NCBI GenBank assembly: GCA_017847875.1
Contig: JAGASN010000027.1
Location: 1 to 64,000 of the forward strand
Length of the DNA stretch: 64,000 nucleotides
Reading direction: 5' to 3'
DNA from: Oscillospiraceae bacterium
Lineage (GTDB): Bacteria > Bacillota > Clostridia > Oscillospirales > Ruminococcaceae
The notes under the pieces: model-generated
The model's database searches: none
Told to the model about the DNA's origin: nothing
The model's input: only the letters and a program-made list of their open reading frames with translations
Made by a program: the position numbers and the translations under genes
In this document: piece after piece, positions 9,124 through 16,698 of the stretch
Position numbering within the stretch: the stretch's first letter is position 1
How the letters are laid out: each line of letters begins with the position of its first letter

Positions 9124-9227
9124 AACGGTTCTGCCGGTAAGAAGGGCAGAACCGTTAAACTCCAATTTTTGCCGAGGTTTTCGGGGCTTCCGATCTTGCC
9201 GGTCTCTCTGTACCGTCTTTAAAGATC
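9124..9227 (-). promoter_or_regulatory. PyrR-responsive transcription attenuator
   Basis: Read on the minus strand, a hairpin at 9227-9192 has outer stem GATCTT/AAGATC, inner stem CGGT/ACCG and a loop with ACAGAGAG, matching the PyrR binding loop (conserved CNGAGAG next to a split stem). It is followed by an intrinsic terminator (9156-9124) formed by AACGGTTCTGCC and GGCAGAACCGTT and a T run. With UMP bound, PyrR should hold the binding hairpin and allow termination; without it, an antiterminator can form. Placement before pyrR-uraA fits exactly. Confidence 0.88.
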
Positions 9228-9237
9228 ATTTTTGTTT

Positions 9238-9266
9238 ATAATAGCACCAAAATGTCAAAAATGCAA
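9238..9266 (-). promoter_or_regulatory. Promoter of the pyrR-uraA operon
   Basis: Minus strand TTGCAT (9261-9266), 17-base spacer, TATTAT (9238-9243) preceded by an extended-type TGC. The transcript would start just upstream of the PyrR binding hairpin. Confidence 0.65.
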
Positions 9267-9289
9267 TATTTTTAACGAAAAAACATAAA

Positions 9290-9314
9290 AAAACGCCCCT
9301 TTTCGGGGCGTTTT
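9290..9314 (-). terminator. Terminator after the ECF S-component gene
   Basis: AAAACGCCCC/GGGGCGTTTT hairpin with a short loop and a T run on the minus strand, directly after the stop at 9318. Confidence 0.85.
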
Positions 9315-9317
9315 AAA

Positions 9318-9947
9318 TCAGAATTTTGTTCCGCAGTAATCACATTTTTCCGCATCTTCCGGAATCGGAGCTTTGCAATATGGACAGCGGCGTTCCTTCG
9401 GTTCTTCTTTTTTTGCCGTCTGTTTCTTCGGTTCAAGAACAATTCTCCGGATAGGTTTGAGAATATGGGGAAGAATTGCGCCGAAAACAAAGGCAATAAT
9501 AACTCCGGCAATAATTCTCGGAACGATTCCGCCGAAAACATAGGCAACGGAATAATAACCGTAAATTTTCGAATCAATGTACATCATCAGGGTGTTGACC
9601 GCCGTTACGATAAGAGCACTCGAAATTGTGATGAACTGGGTTTGCTTAAAACTCATATCAAAATTATGGTGCTTTGCAAAAAGACCGATTAAAAGTCCGC
9701 GAACTCCCGCAGGAATTATCCAGAGAAGAGTGGTCGGCCCAAGTCCCCAGGTGATAAGCTGGTTGATAAAGCTTCCGCAAAGTCCGATGAGCATTCCGTC
9801 AACCGGACCGAACAAAGCGGCTCCGACGATTATCGGAAGGCTGTCAAGGGTAAATTTCATGTTGCCGGCGTTTATTGTGGCAACAAGGCTGAGCACCACA
9901 TACATTGCTATGAGCATTGCGTTGGTAACAAGGCGTTTCGGTTTCAT
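9318..9947 (-). CDS. ECF transporter S component (folate-type) with C-terminal zinc ribbon
   Basis: 209 residues. The first ~165 residues are a five- or six-helix membrane domain beginning RLVTNAMLIAMYVVLSL, with GNMKFTLDSLPIIVGAALFGP, a pattern of vitamin-binding S components of the FolT type. A charged linker (about 165-183) leads to a zinc ribbon with two CxxC pairs, CPYC and CDYC, at the C terminus. The S component captures a vitamin and pairs with the shared EcfA1-EcfA2-EcfT module, which is encoded at 60841-63389. The ribosome site is AAGGAGG. It lies 37 bases downstream of ychF. The substrate is not certain, and the zinc ribbon is unusual for this family. Confidence 0.82.
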   Translation of the reverse strand: MKPKRLVTNAMLIAMYVVLSLVATINAGNMKFTLDSLPIIVGAALFGPVDGMLIGLCGSFINQLITWGLGPTTLLWIIPAGVRGLLIGLFAKHHNFDMSFKQTQFITISSALIVTAVNTLMMYIDSKIYGYYSVAYVFGGIVPRIIAGVIIAFVFGAILPHILKPIRRIVLEPKKQTAKKEEPKERRCPYCKAPIPEDAEKCDYCGTKF

Positions 9948-9984
9948 GGTATCTGCGCCTCCTTAAGTTGCAGTATTGAATTTT

Positions 9985-11079
9985 TTATACATTAAACAGG
10001 AATTCGACAATGTCTCCGTCCTGCATAACATATTCTTTGCCTTCGCTCTTCATAAGCCCTTTCTCTTTTGCGGCGTTCCAGGAACCAAGAGCGATAAGGT
10101 CGTCATATTTTACGATTTCCGCACGGATAAAGCCTTTTTCAAAGTCGGAATGGATTGCGCCGGCGGCTTTCGGAGCTTTTGTACCTTTTTTAATGGTCCA
10201 GGCGCGAACTTCTTTTTTGCCTGCGGTGAGGTAGCTCATAAGTCCGAGAAGGTCATAGCTGGCTTTTATCATTCTGTCAAGACCGGATTCCTCAAGGTTG
10301 ATTTCCGCAAGGAATTCTTTCTTTTCGTCCGGTTCCATATCGGAAATTTCTTCCTCAAATCTTGCGCAAACGGGCATTACCGCGGAATTTTCGGATTTTG
10401 CAATTTCCTCAACGGCTTTATAGTTTTCGTTGTTTTCAACGCCTTCAACAAAGTCGTCTTCGCTCATGTTTGCGGCATAGATAATGGGTTTGTTGGAAAG
10501 AAGAGGAATTGCGCTTATAATTTCCTTTTCGTCTTCATCGCAGGAAAATGCCCTTGCGGATTTTCCTTCCTCAAGATGTTCCTTAAGGCGTTTGAGAAGT
10601 GCAAGTTCGTCCGCAAGGCTGCGGTCGCCTTTCATATCCTTTTCAACTTTTGCAATTCTTCTGTCGAGGATTTCGATATCGGAGAAGATGAGCTCAAGGT
10701 TGATAACTTCAATATCGCGTCCTGCGTTTACGGAACCGTCAACATGGATTACGTTATCGTCGTTAAAGCAGCGGACAACATGGATAAGGGCATCAACTTC
10801 GCGGATGTTTGCGAGGAATTTGTTGCCGAGACCTTCGCCTTTTGCCGCACCTTTAACAAGTCCGGCGATGTCAACGAATTCAACGGTTGCGGGGGTATAT
10901 TTTTCCGGCTGATAAATTTCCGCAAGTTTGTCGAGGCGGGGTTCCGGAACGGCAACAATACCCACGTTGGGTTCAATGGTGCAGAAAGGATAGTTGGCCG
11001 CCTGGGCGCCTGCGTTTGTAATTGCATTAAAAAGGGTGGATTTTCCTACGTTGGGAAGTCCGATCATTCCGAGTTTCAT
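9985..11079 (-). CDS. ychF: Redox-regulated ATPase/GTPase YchF (Obg family)
   Basis: 364 residues, the usual length. The P loop GLPNVGKSTLF is at residues 7-17, the G3 region EFVDIAGLVKGA around 68-79, and a C-terminal TGS domain carries the strictly conserved RAWTIKKGTKAPKAAGAIHSD-type segment. YchF binds ATP and associates with ribosomes and the proteasome or stress systems depending on organism. It probably shares a transcript with the ECF S component downstream, since no terminator separates them. Confidence 0.96.
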   Translation of the reverse strand: MKLGMIGLPNVGKSTLFNAITNAGAQAANYPFCTIEPNVGIVAVPEPRLDKLAEIYQPEKYTPATVEFVDIAGLVKGAAKGEGLGNKFLANIREVDALIHVVRCFNDDNVIHVDGSVNAGRDIEVINLELIFSDIEILDRRIAKVEKDMKGDRSLADELALLKRLKEHLEEGKSARAFSCDEDEKEIISAIPLLSNKPIIYAANMSEDDFVEGVENNENYKAVEEIAKSENSAVMPVCARFEEEISDMEPDEKKEFLAEINLEESGLDRMIKASYDLLGLMSYLTAGKKEVRAWTIKKGTKAPKAAGAIHSDFEKGFIRAEIVKYDDLIALGSWNAAKEKGLMKSEGKEYVMQDGDIVEFLFNV

Positions 11080-11146
11080 AACTTAAAACGTCCTTTTCAT
11101 AATTTTTGGTCTATCAAAAACAAGTTTCAATAATTTAACATCATAC

Positions 11147-11174
11147 ATTATACCGCAATTTGGCGAATTAACAA
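11147..11174 (-). promoter_or_regulatory. Promoter of ychF
   Basis: Minus strand TTGTTA (11169-11174), 16-base spacer, perfect TATAAT (11147-11152). Confidence 0.6.
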
Positions 11175-11200
11175 GAGAATTTATGAAAAAATCCAAAAAA

Positions 11201-11244
11201 TGTTCAAGAAGTGTTCACTATTCCGGCGAAAAATGCGCTATAAT
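11201..11244 (+). promoter_or_regulatory. Operator and promoter of the second two-component operon
   Basis: TGTTCA occurs at 11201-11206 and again at 11212-11217, an 11-base period typical of OmpR/PhoB-family operators. A TATAAT -10 box sits at 11239-11244 with no good -35, which fits activation by a bound regulator. The same direct repeat occurs before the HtrA gene (13524-13540), suggesting autoregulation plus control of the protease. Confidence 0.6.
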
Positions 11245-11299
11245 ATATATAATACATTAAAAAAGCAACCAACCCCACCAAAAGAGGAGGACAAAATAA

Positions 11300-11995
11300 A
11301 TGACAAACGAAAAAATCCTTATTGCGGATGATGACAGAAACATCTGCGAACTTTTGAGAATCTATCTTGAAAAAGAAGGCTTTGCCGTTGTTCTTGCGGG
11401 AAACGGCGAGGAAGCCCTTTCAAAATTCGACGAGGAAGAACCGGATATCCTTCTTCTCGACGTTATGATGCCGAAGCTTGACGGCTGGCAGGTCTGCCGC
11501 GAACTGCGGAAAAAATCCGAATGTCCGATAATTATGATAACCGCCAAAGGCGAAACCTTCGATAAAGTTCTCGGTCTTGAACTCGGTGCCGATGACTACG
11601 TCGTAAAACCTTTTGAACCGAAAGAAATTGTCGCAAGGGTAAAAGCGGTTCTCAGAAGAACCGGAAAAGCTTCTGCGGAAAACGATAAAAAAGAAGTCAA
11701 CTATGATAAGCTCACCGTCAATATGACAAAATATGAACTCAAGGTTGACGGAAAAGTTGTTGACACTCCTCCGAAGGAGCTTGAACTTCTTTTCCACCTT
11801 GCTTCCAATCCCAACAGAGTTTATACCCGCGACCAGCTTCTTGATGAAGTCTGGGGATTCGAATATTACGGCGATTCCAGAACCGTTGACGTCCATATAA
11901 AACGTCTCCGCGAAAAGCTTGAAGGAGTTTCCGAAAAATGGACCCTTAAAACCGTCTGGGGCGTCGGATATAAATTTGAAACGAAAGATGACTGA
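11300..11995 (+). CDS. OmpR/PhoB-family response regulator
   Basis: 231 residues with a GAGGAGG site. The receiver domain has acidic residues Asp10-Asp12, phosphoacceptor Asp54 in LLLDVMMPK and Lys103 in YVVKPF. The winged-helix domain (about 132-228) ends VDVHIKRLREKLE and VWGVGYKF. It resembles the WalR/PhoP/ResD group. It is followed three bases later by a histidine kinase and then by an HtrA-type protease whose promoter shares its operator-like repeat, so an envelope stress or wall role is plausible (inference). Confidence 0.94.
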   Translation: MTNEKILIADDDRNICELLRIYLEKEGFAVVLAGNGEEALSKFDEEEPDILLLDVMMPKLDGWQVCRELRKKSECPIIMITAKGETFDKVLGLELGADDYVVKPFEPKEIVARVKAVLRRTGKASAENDKKEVNYDKLTVNMTKYELKVDGKVVDTPPKELELLFHLASNPNRVYTRDQLLDEVWGFEYYGDSRTVDVHIKRLREKLEGVSEKWTLKTVWGVGYKFETKDD

Positions 11996-11998
11996 TTT

Positions 11999-13501
11999 AT
12001 GTCAAGGATAAAACAAAGTTTAAGAAAATCGCTGTTCAACCGGTATTTTGCCCTTTGTTCCGCAGTAACCCTTGCAACAATTGCCATAATGGGCGGACTG
12101 GTAATCGGTTTTTCCGCAAGCTATTTCAGTGAATCCACCAGAGAAGCCCTTCGGAAAAACGCGGAACAGGCTGCGGCGATAACCCTTGCGGGAATGGCGG
12201 ATTACGGATATCAGAAAGTTCCGGTCGCAACGGTACAAAACGGTTACAGAATCATTTCTTCAACAACAGAGGCTCATATTTTTCTCGTTAACCTCGACGG
12301 AAAAACGCTTATCTGTTCCGAAGGTGAAAACTGCAACCACAGAACATACGGAATTCCGGAGGAAATTATGGAATCCGCTGTTTCCGGAGAATATGACGGA
12401 AGCGGAACTCTCGGCGGAATTTATGAAAGTTCCCACTATACCGTAGGAATCCCCATAAAACACGGCGAAACAACTGTTGCTCTGCTTTTTGCTTCAACAG
12501 AAGCAACGGACGTTTGGTTCTTCATAATGGACCTTATGGATATAATTTTCTTCTGCGCCCTGATTGCAACTGCGGTTTCCTCCATTGCGATTTATTTTGT
12601 AACAAGCAGAATGACAAAACCTCTTCGGGAAATGGCAGCCGCGGCAAAGAGTTTTTCCACCGGCGATTTTACCGTAAGGGTACATGCGGAAGGTGAAGAC
12701 GAAATTGCCCAGCTTGCCCGGTCCTTTAACCACATGGCGGATTCCGTTGCGGACCTTGAATCCGTAAGGAGAAGTTTTATCGCGAATGTTTCCCACGAAC
12801 TGAAAACCCCGATGATGACCATAGGCGGTTTTATCGACGGAATTCTCGACGGAACCGTTCCGGAAGAAAAACGCGGACAATATCTCCAGATTGTTTCCGA
12901 GGAAGTTAAGCGCCTTTCCAGAATGGTAAAATCCATGCTCAGCATTGCAAGGATCGAAGCCGGAGATATGAAAATAAATCCGACGGATTTTGATATAAAC
13001 GAGCTTGTCTGCAGGACAGTTTTTGCCTTTGAACAGAAAATAGAGGAGAAAAAGCTCGAAATAATCGGGCTTGAATCCGATGAGGTTTTCGTCAATGCAG
13101 ATAACGACCTTATCCACCAGGTTATTTATAACCTTATAGATAATGCGGTGAAATTTGTAAACGAAGGCGGATGCATTTCTTTCGGATATGCCCAGAAGGA
13201 CGGAAAAGTTTTTGTTTCCGTAAAAAACACCGGAGCGGGAATTGCCCAGCAGGAACTTCCGAGGCTTTTCGACAGGTTCTATAAAACCGATAAATCCAGA
13301 AGCCTTGATAAAACCGGAGTCGGGCTTGGACTTTATATCGTCCAGACGATAGTGAACCAGCATAAAGGCGATCTTCTTGTTAAAAGCGTTGAAGGGGAAT
13401 ATACCGAATTTACTTTCTCGGTACCGGAAACGGATCCGAAAGTTCTTAAGGAAAAAAACAAACGCCGAATTTCGGAAGAAAGCGAAAAGACGGAAACATA
13501 A
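11999..13501 (+). CDS. Membrane sensor histidine kinase with HAMP domain
   Basis: 500 residues. Membrane segment 1 at about 18-42, extracytoplasmic sensor at 43-170, segment 2 at 173-200, HAMP 200-252, phosphoacceptor His266 in NVSHELKTP. The N box NLIDNAVKF is at 378-386 and the G2 box GVGLGL at 440-445. The G1 box reads NTGAGI (410-415), with Asn where Asp is usual; this is known in some kinases but may affect ATP binding. The gene starts three bases after the regulator stop without a strong ribosome site, so translation is probably coupled. Confidence 0.93.
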   Translation: MSRIKQSLRKSLFNRYFALCSAVTLATIAIMGGLVIGFSASYFSESTREALRKNAEQAAAITLAGMADYGYQKVPVATVQNGYRIISSTTEAHIFLVNLDGKTLICSEGENCNHRTYGIPEEIMESAVSGEYDGSGTLGGIYESSHYTVGIPIKHGETTVALLFASTEATDVWFFIMDLMDIIFFCALIATAVSSIAIYFVTSRMTKPLREMAAAAKSFSTGDFTVRVHAEGEDEIAQLARSFNHMADSVADLESVRRSFIANVSHELKTPMMTIGGFIDGILDGTVPEEKRGQYLQIVSEEVKRLSRMVKSMLSIARIEAGDMKINPTDFDINELVCRTVFAFEQKIEEKKLEIIGLESDEVFVNADNDLIHQVIYNLIDNAVKFVNEGGCISFGYAQKDGKVFVSVKNTGAGIAQQELPRLFDRFYKTDKSRSLDKTGVGLGLYIVQTIVNQHKGDLLVKSVEGEYTEFTFSVPETDPKVLKEKNKRRISEESEKTET

Positions 13502-13523
13502 AATTCGTCAAAAATCTTCAAAT

Positions 13524-13573
13524 TGTTCAAGCGATGTTTATTTTTATTTAACAATTTTCGGTTAAAATATAAT
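13524..13573 (+). promoter_or_regulatory. Operator and promoter of the HtrA-type protease
   Basis: TGTTCA (13524-13529) and TGTTTA (13535-13540) repeat with an 11-base period, matching the repeat before the response regulator at 11201. A TATAAT -10 box lies at 13568-13573 with only a weak -35. The distance from repeat to -10 is about 27 bases, versus 21 at the regulator promoter, so the activation geometry may differ. Confidence 0.55.
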
Positions 13574-13611
13574 CTGTAAGAAATTTATGACCCCAAGAGA
13601 GGTATTTCAAT

Positions 13612-15138
13612 ATGGATGAATTTGAAAAAAATGAAATGAACGAAAATCCCGAGGAAGAAATCAGGGAAGAACCGAAAGCGGAAGGAACCGCCGAGCGCAA
13701 CACAAATGCGCCTTCCGGCTGGACCTATTCCGCAAACACAAACCAATATGTTTCCTGGGACGGAAGTTCCGATGCGAACAATTCCCAATGGAACCCGGGC
13801 CAGCAGCAAAAAACCGAACAACAGCCGCCCAGAAGGGAATACGGTACCCAGTATGGTTACTATGGCGGACCTCAGCAGACCAATTATTACAGCACCAACG
13901 GAAACTATCAGTGGGATTTCAACAAATATGAAAGCGCTGAAAATTCCGCTCCCAAAAAGAAAAAATCTGTTGGAAAAGGTTTCAAGGTTTTTGCCGGAAT
14001 AATCGCCGCAGTGCTCGGAATCTGCGTTGTTTCTCTTTCTTCCGTAGGAATTTACCGCTTGATTTCCGGCGAAAACAGAACAAACAACCCGGTTGTTGAT
14101 GTACCACATTTCAACATGGAACCGGAAACTTTCCCGGAAGAAATCATGCCTCCGGAAATCGATCTTGAGGATATTCCGAAAGAGAACACCGTTTCCACCG
14201 GCGGAAAACTTTCCGCAACCGAAGTTTATAAAATGACCAGCCCTTCCGTTGTTGGAATTGTTCAGTATCAGTACAGCTATTCTTTTGAACCCGCAGGTTC
14301 CGGTTCCGGAATTATCCTCAGCGACGACGGCTATATCGTAACAAATGCCCACGTTATCGACGGCGCGGAAACTGTTAAAGTTGTTCTTTATAACGAAGAA
14401 GAATATGAAGCAAAGGTAATCGGTGCGGATAGCCAGACCGATATCGCGGTGCTCAAAATTGACGAAACAAACCTTGTTGAAGCGGAATTCGGCGATTCTT
14501 CCCAGGTGGAAATCGGCGAAACGGTCTATGCCCTCGGAAACCCCGGCGGTCTGAGCCTTCAGTCCAGCTTCACCGATGGAATGATAAGCGGACTTAACCG
14601 CATTATCACCACCGATGCCAGCGCATATTCCATGACTGTTCTTCAGACCAGTGCCGCAATCAACCCCGGAAACTCCGGCGGTGCGCTTATTAACGAATAT
14701 GGCCAGGTTATCGGAATTGTAAGCGCAAAAATAATTTCCACCGATTATGAAGGAATCGGCTTTGCGATTCCCACCGAAACCGCAAAACCCATTATTGAAG
14801 AAATTATCAAAAACGGCTACGTTTCCGGAAGGGCAAAACTCGGAATTACCGGAACGACCATAGATTCCGTGACTGCAAGATATTATAACGTTCCGGAAGG
14901 CGTTCAGATAATCACCATTGAGCAGGAAGGCAGCCTTTACGGCACCGAAGCAAAAATCGGAGATATCATAATTGCTTTTGACGGTGAAGATGTTACCCAA
15001 ATGGAAGATCTTCAGGCAATGCTTGCGGAACATTCTCCCGGCGATGAGGTTGAAATTACTCTCTATCGCTATTCCGCAACCGGAATGAACAACAAAACTT
15101 TTACCGTTACCATAAAACTGGTGGAAAACAAAGGATAA
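13612..15138 (+). CDS. Membrane-anchored HtrA/DegP-like serine protease with PDZ domain
   Basis: 508 residues with an AGAGAGG site. The first ~115 residues are cytoplasmic, disordered and rich in Gln, Asn, Tyr and Gly. A membrane segment lies at about 124-148, then the extracellular trypsin-like domain with the catalytic triad His247 (TNAHVID), Asp277 (TDIAVL) and Ser355 (NPGNSGGAL), and a PDZ domain at about 405-505. Such proteases degrade misfolded exported proteins. Position directly behind a two-component system and the shared operator suggest the system controls it. Confidence 0.94.
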   Translation: MDEFEKNEMNENPEEEIREEPKAEGTAERNTNAPSGWTYSANTNQYVSWDGSSDANNSQWNPGQQQKTEQQPPRREYGTQYGYYGGPQQTNYYSTNGNYQWDFNKYESAENSAPKKKKSVGKGFKVFAGIIAAVLGICVVSLSSVGIYRLISGENRTNNPVVDVPHFNMEPETFPEEIMPPEIDLEDIPKENTVSTGGKLSATEVYKMTSPSVVGIVQYQYSYSFEPAGSGSGIILSDDGYIVTNAHVIDGAETVKVVLYNEEEYEAKVIGADSQTDIAVLKIDETNLVEAEFGDSSQVEIGETVYALGNPGGLSLQSSFTDGMISGLNRIITTDASAYSMTVLQTSAAINPGNSGGALINEYGQVIGIVSAKIISTDYEGIGFAIPTETAKPIIEEIIKNGYVSGRAKLGITGTTIDSVTARYYNVPEGVQIITIEQEGSLYGTEAKIGDIIIAFDGEDVTQMEDLQAMLAEHSPGDEVEITLYRYSATGMNNKTFTVTIKLVENKG

Positions 15139-15153
15139 TTTATCAGCATTTTT

Positions 15154-15190
15154 AAAAAAGCCTTTTGCAAATTTTGCAAAAGGCTTTTTT
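15154..15190 (+). terminator. Terminator after the HtrA gene
   Basis: A long perfect stem of AAAAAAGCCTTTTGCAA with its complement around a 3-base loop, ending in a T run. Confidence 0.85.
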
Positions 15191-15248
15191 GTTATAATCC
15201 AAATCAAACAGCAAAAACTATTTTAAAAACAAAAAAAGGAGAAACTTT

Positions 15249-15416
15249 TTGAAACAATATAAAATTTTAATGGATTCAACCGCGGCAAAATTTTATGAAA
15301 CCCTTGCCCGAAGAACCGGAACAACTCCGGAAAAACTTATGGCGTCAACTCTTTTTAAATTTGCGGGAGAAATTTCTCTTAGCGCAATTCTCGAAAACAT
15401 AAGCGGAGAAAGCTGA
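15249..15416 (+). CDS. Small protein of 55 residues, unknown
   Basis: A TTG start follows AAAGGAG by the normal distance, and a TATAAT box lies at 15193-15198, so the gene appears independently expressed between the HtrA terminator and tsaD. The product is MKQYKILMDSTAAKFYETLA followed by RRTGTTPEKLMASTLFKFAGEI and a short helical tail. It is basic and mostly helical, with a layout like small ribbon-helix-helix or helix-turn-helix regulators (strand, then two helices), but no family is recognised. Confidence 0.6.
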   Translation: MKQYKILMDSTAAKFYETLARRTGTTPEKLMASTLFKFAGEISLSAILENISGES

Positions 15417-15422
15417 AAAATA

Positions 15423-15451
15423 TTGTAAAAATCTTCTTCATGCGCTATAAT
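15423..15451 (+). promoter_or_regulatory. Promoter of tsaD
   Basis: TTGTAA (15423-15428), 17-base spacer ending ATGCGC, TATAAT (15446-15451). Confidence 0.65.
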
Positions 15452-15490
15452 TATCATAGAAATTTATACGTTAGATAAGGCGATGAATAT

Positions 15491-16507
15491 ATGAGAATTT
15501 TAGCGATAGAATCTTCCTGCGACGAAACCGCCGCCGCAATAATTGAAGACGGAAGAAAAATTCTTTCTTCTGTAATAAACACCCAGGTTGCGGAACACGG
15601 TCTTTACGGCGGAGTTGTGCCGGAAATTGCTTCACGCCGCCATACGGAAAACGTTGTTGCCGTTGCGGAAAAAGCCCTTGCGGATGCAAAAATGACCCTT
15701 GACGAAGTGGATTACATTGCGGTAACCGCTGCGCCGGGTCTTATCGGTGCGCTTCTTGTCGGGGTAAACTTCGCAAAAGGTCTTTCTCTTGCAACCGGAA
15801 AAAAACTTATCCCGGTCCACCATCTCAAAGGTCATATTGCGGCGAACTATCTTGCCCATCAGGAACTCAAGCCGCCTTTCCTTTGCCTTGTTGTTTCCGG
15901 CGGCCACAGCCACATTGTTGAAGTTTCCGATTATACAAAATTCAGAATTCTCGGAAAAACCCGCGATGACGCCGCAGGCGAAGCTTTTGACAAAGCCGCA
16001 AGAGCAATGGGTCTTCCGTATCCCGGCGGAGTTTTCCTCGATAAAAAATCCAAGGAAGGCAACCCAAAGGCTTTCAAGCTCCCCAAGCCGAGAGTGGAAG
16101 GCTGTCCACTTGATATGAGTTTTTCGGGACTTAAAACCGCCGTTGTGAATATACTGCATAATGCAGAGCAGCGCGGCGAAGAAATAAACATTCCGGATCT
16201 TTGCGCTTCCTATCAGGACGTAATCTGCCATGCCCTTGTTGACAGAGTTATGCTTGCCGCAAAGGAAGGCGGATATAAAACAATCGTTGCCGCCGGCGGA
16301 GTTTCCGCAAACAGCGGTTTGCGTTCCCTGCTCGAAAGAGAATGTAAGCGCCGCCACCTTGAGCTTTTTGTTCCGCCGCTGGAACTCTGCGGAGATAACG
16401 CCGCAATGATTGGTTCCCAGGCTTATTACGAAGCACTTGCGGGTAATTTTGCGGATCTTTCCCTTAACGCAAGACCCACTATGCCCATTGATGAGGATTT
16501 TGAATAA
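15491..16507 (+). CDS. tsaD: tRNA N6-adenosine threonylcarbamoyltransferase
   Basis: 338 residues. TsaD transfers the threonylcarbamoyl group to A37 of ANN-decoding tRNAs, with TsaB and TsaE. The N-terminal MRILAIESSCDETAAA and metal-binding His111 and His115 (HHLKGHIAANY) are seen, as are the ASKH-fold segments VAAGGVSANSGLR and DNAAMIG. The ribosome site is weak (AAGGCGA). TsaB and TsaE genes are not next to it. It is monocistronic, with its own promoter and terminator. Confidence 0.97.
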   Translation: MRILAIESSCDETAAAIIEDGRKILSSVINTQVAEHGLYGGVVPEIASRRHTENVVAVAEKALADAKMTLDEVDYIAVTAAPGLIGALLVGVNFAKGLSLATGKKLIPVHHLKGHIAANYLAHQELKPPFLCLVVSGGHSHIVEVSDYTKFRILGKTRDDAAGEAFDKAARAMGLPYPGGVFLDKKSKEGNPKAFKLPKPRVEGCPLDMSFSGLKTAVVNILHNAEQRGEEINIPDLCASYQDVICHALVDRVMLAAKEGGYKTIVAAGGVSANSGLRSLLERECKRRHLELFVPPLELCGDNAAMIGSQAYYEALAGNFADLSLNARPTMPIDEDFE

Positions 16508-16519
16508 AATATGTTTTTT

Positions 16520-16569
16520 AAAAGGATATTTGCAACGTTAAATTCAAATAATTGCAAATATCCTTTTTT
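16520..16569 (+). terminator. Terminator after tsaD
   Basis: AAAAGGATATTTGCAA pairs with TTGCAAATATCCTTTT around an AT loop, followed by further T. Confidence 0.8.
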
Positions 16570-16626
16570 GATTCCGAAAAAATAAATAATTTTGCATTTT
16601 TTGTTATTAAAACTTGCAAAAAGCTA

Positions 16627-16654
16627 TTGCAAAATTTTTGTTTTGGTATATAAT
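16627..16654 (+). promoter_or_regulatory. Promoter of pckG
   Basis: TTGCAA (16627-16632), 16-base spacer, TATAAT (16649-16654). Confidence 0.65.
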
Positions 16655-16698
16655 AAAACCCATAAAAAGTCTTTTCCGGAAAGGAGCTGTCACAAAGA

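Noticed and set aside
13585-15207. A 540-codon minus-strand frame opposite the HtrA gene
   Set aside because: The plus strand encodes a complete serine protease with triad and PDZ domain; the reverse frame has no recognisable domain and starts inside the terminator.
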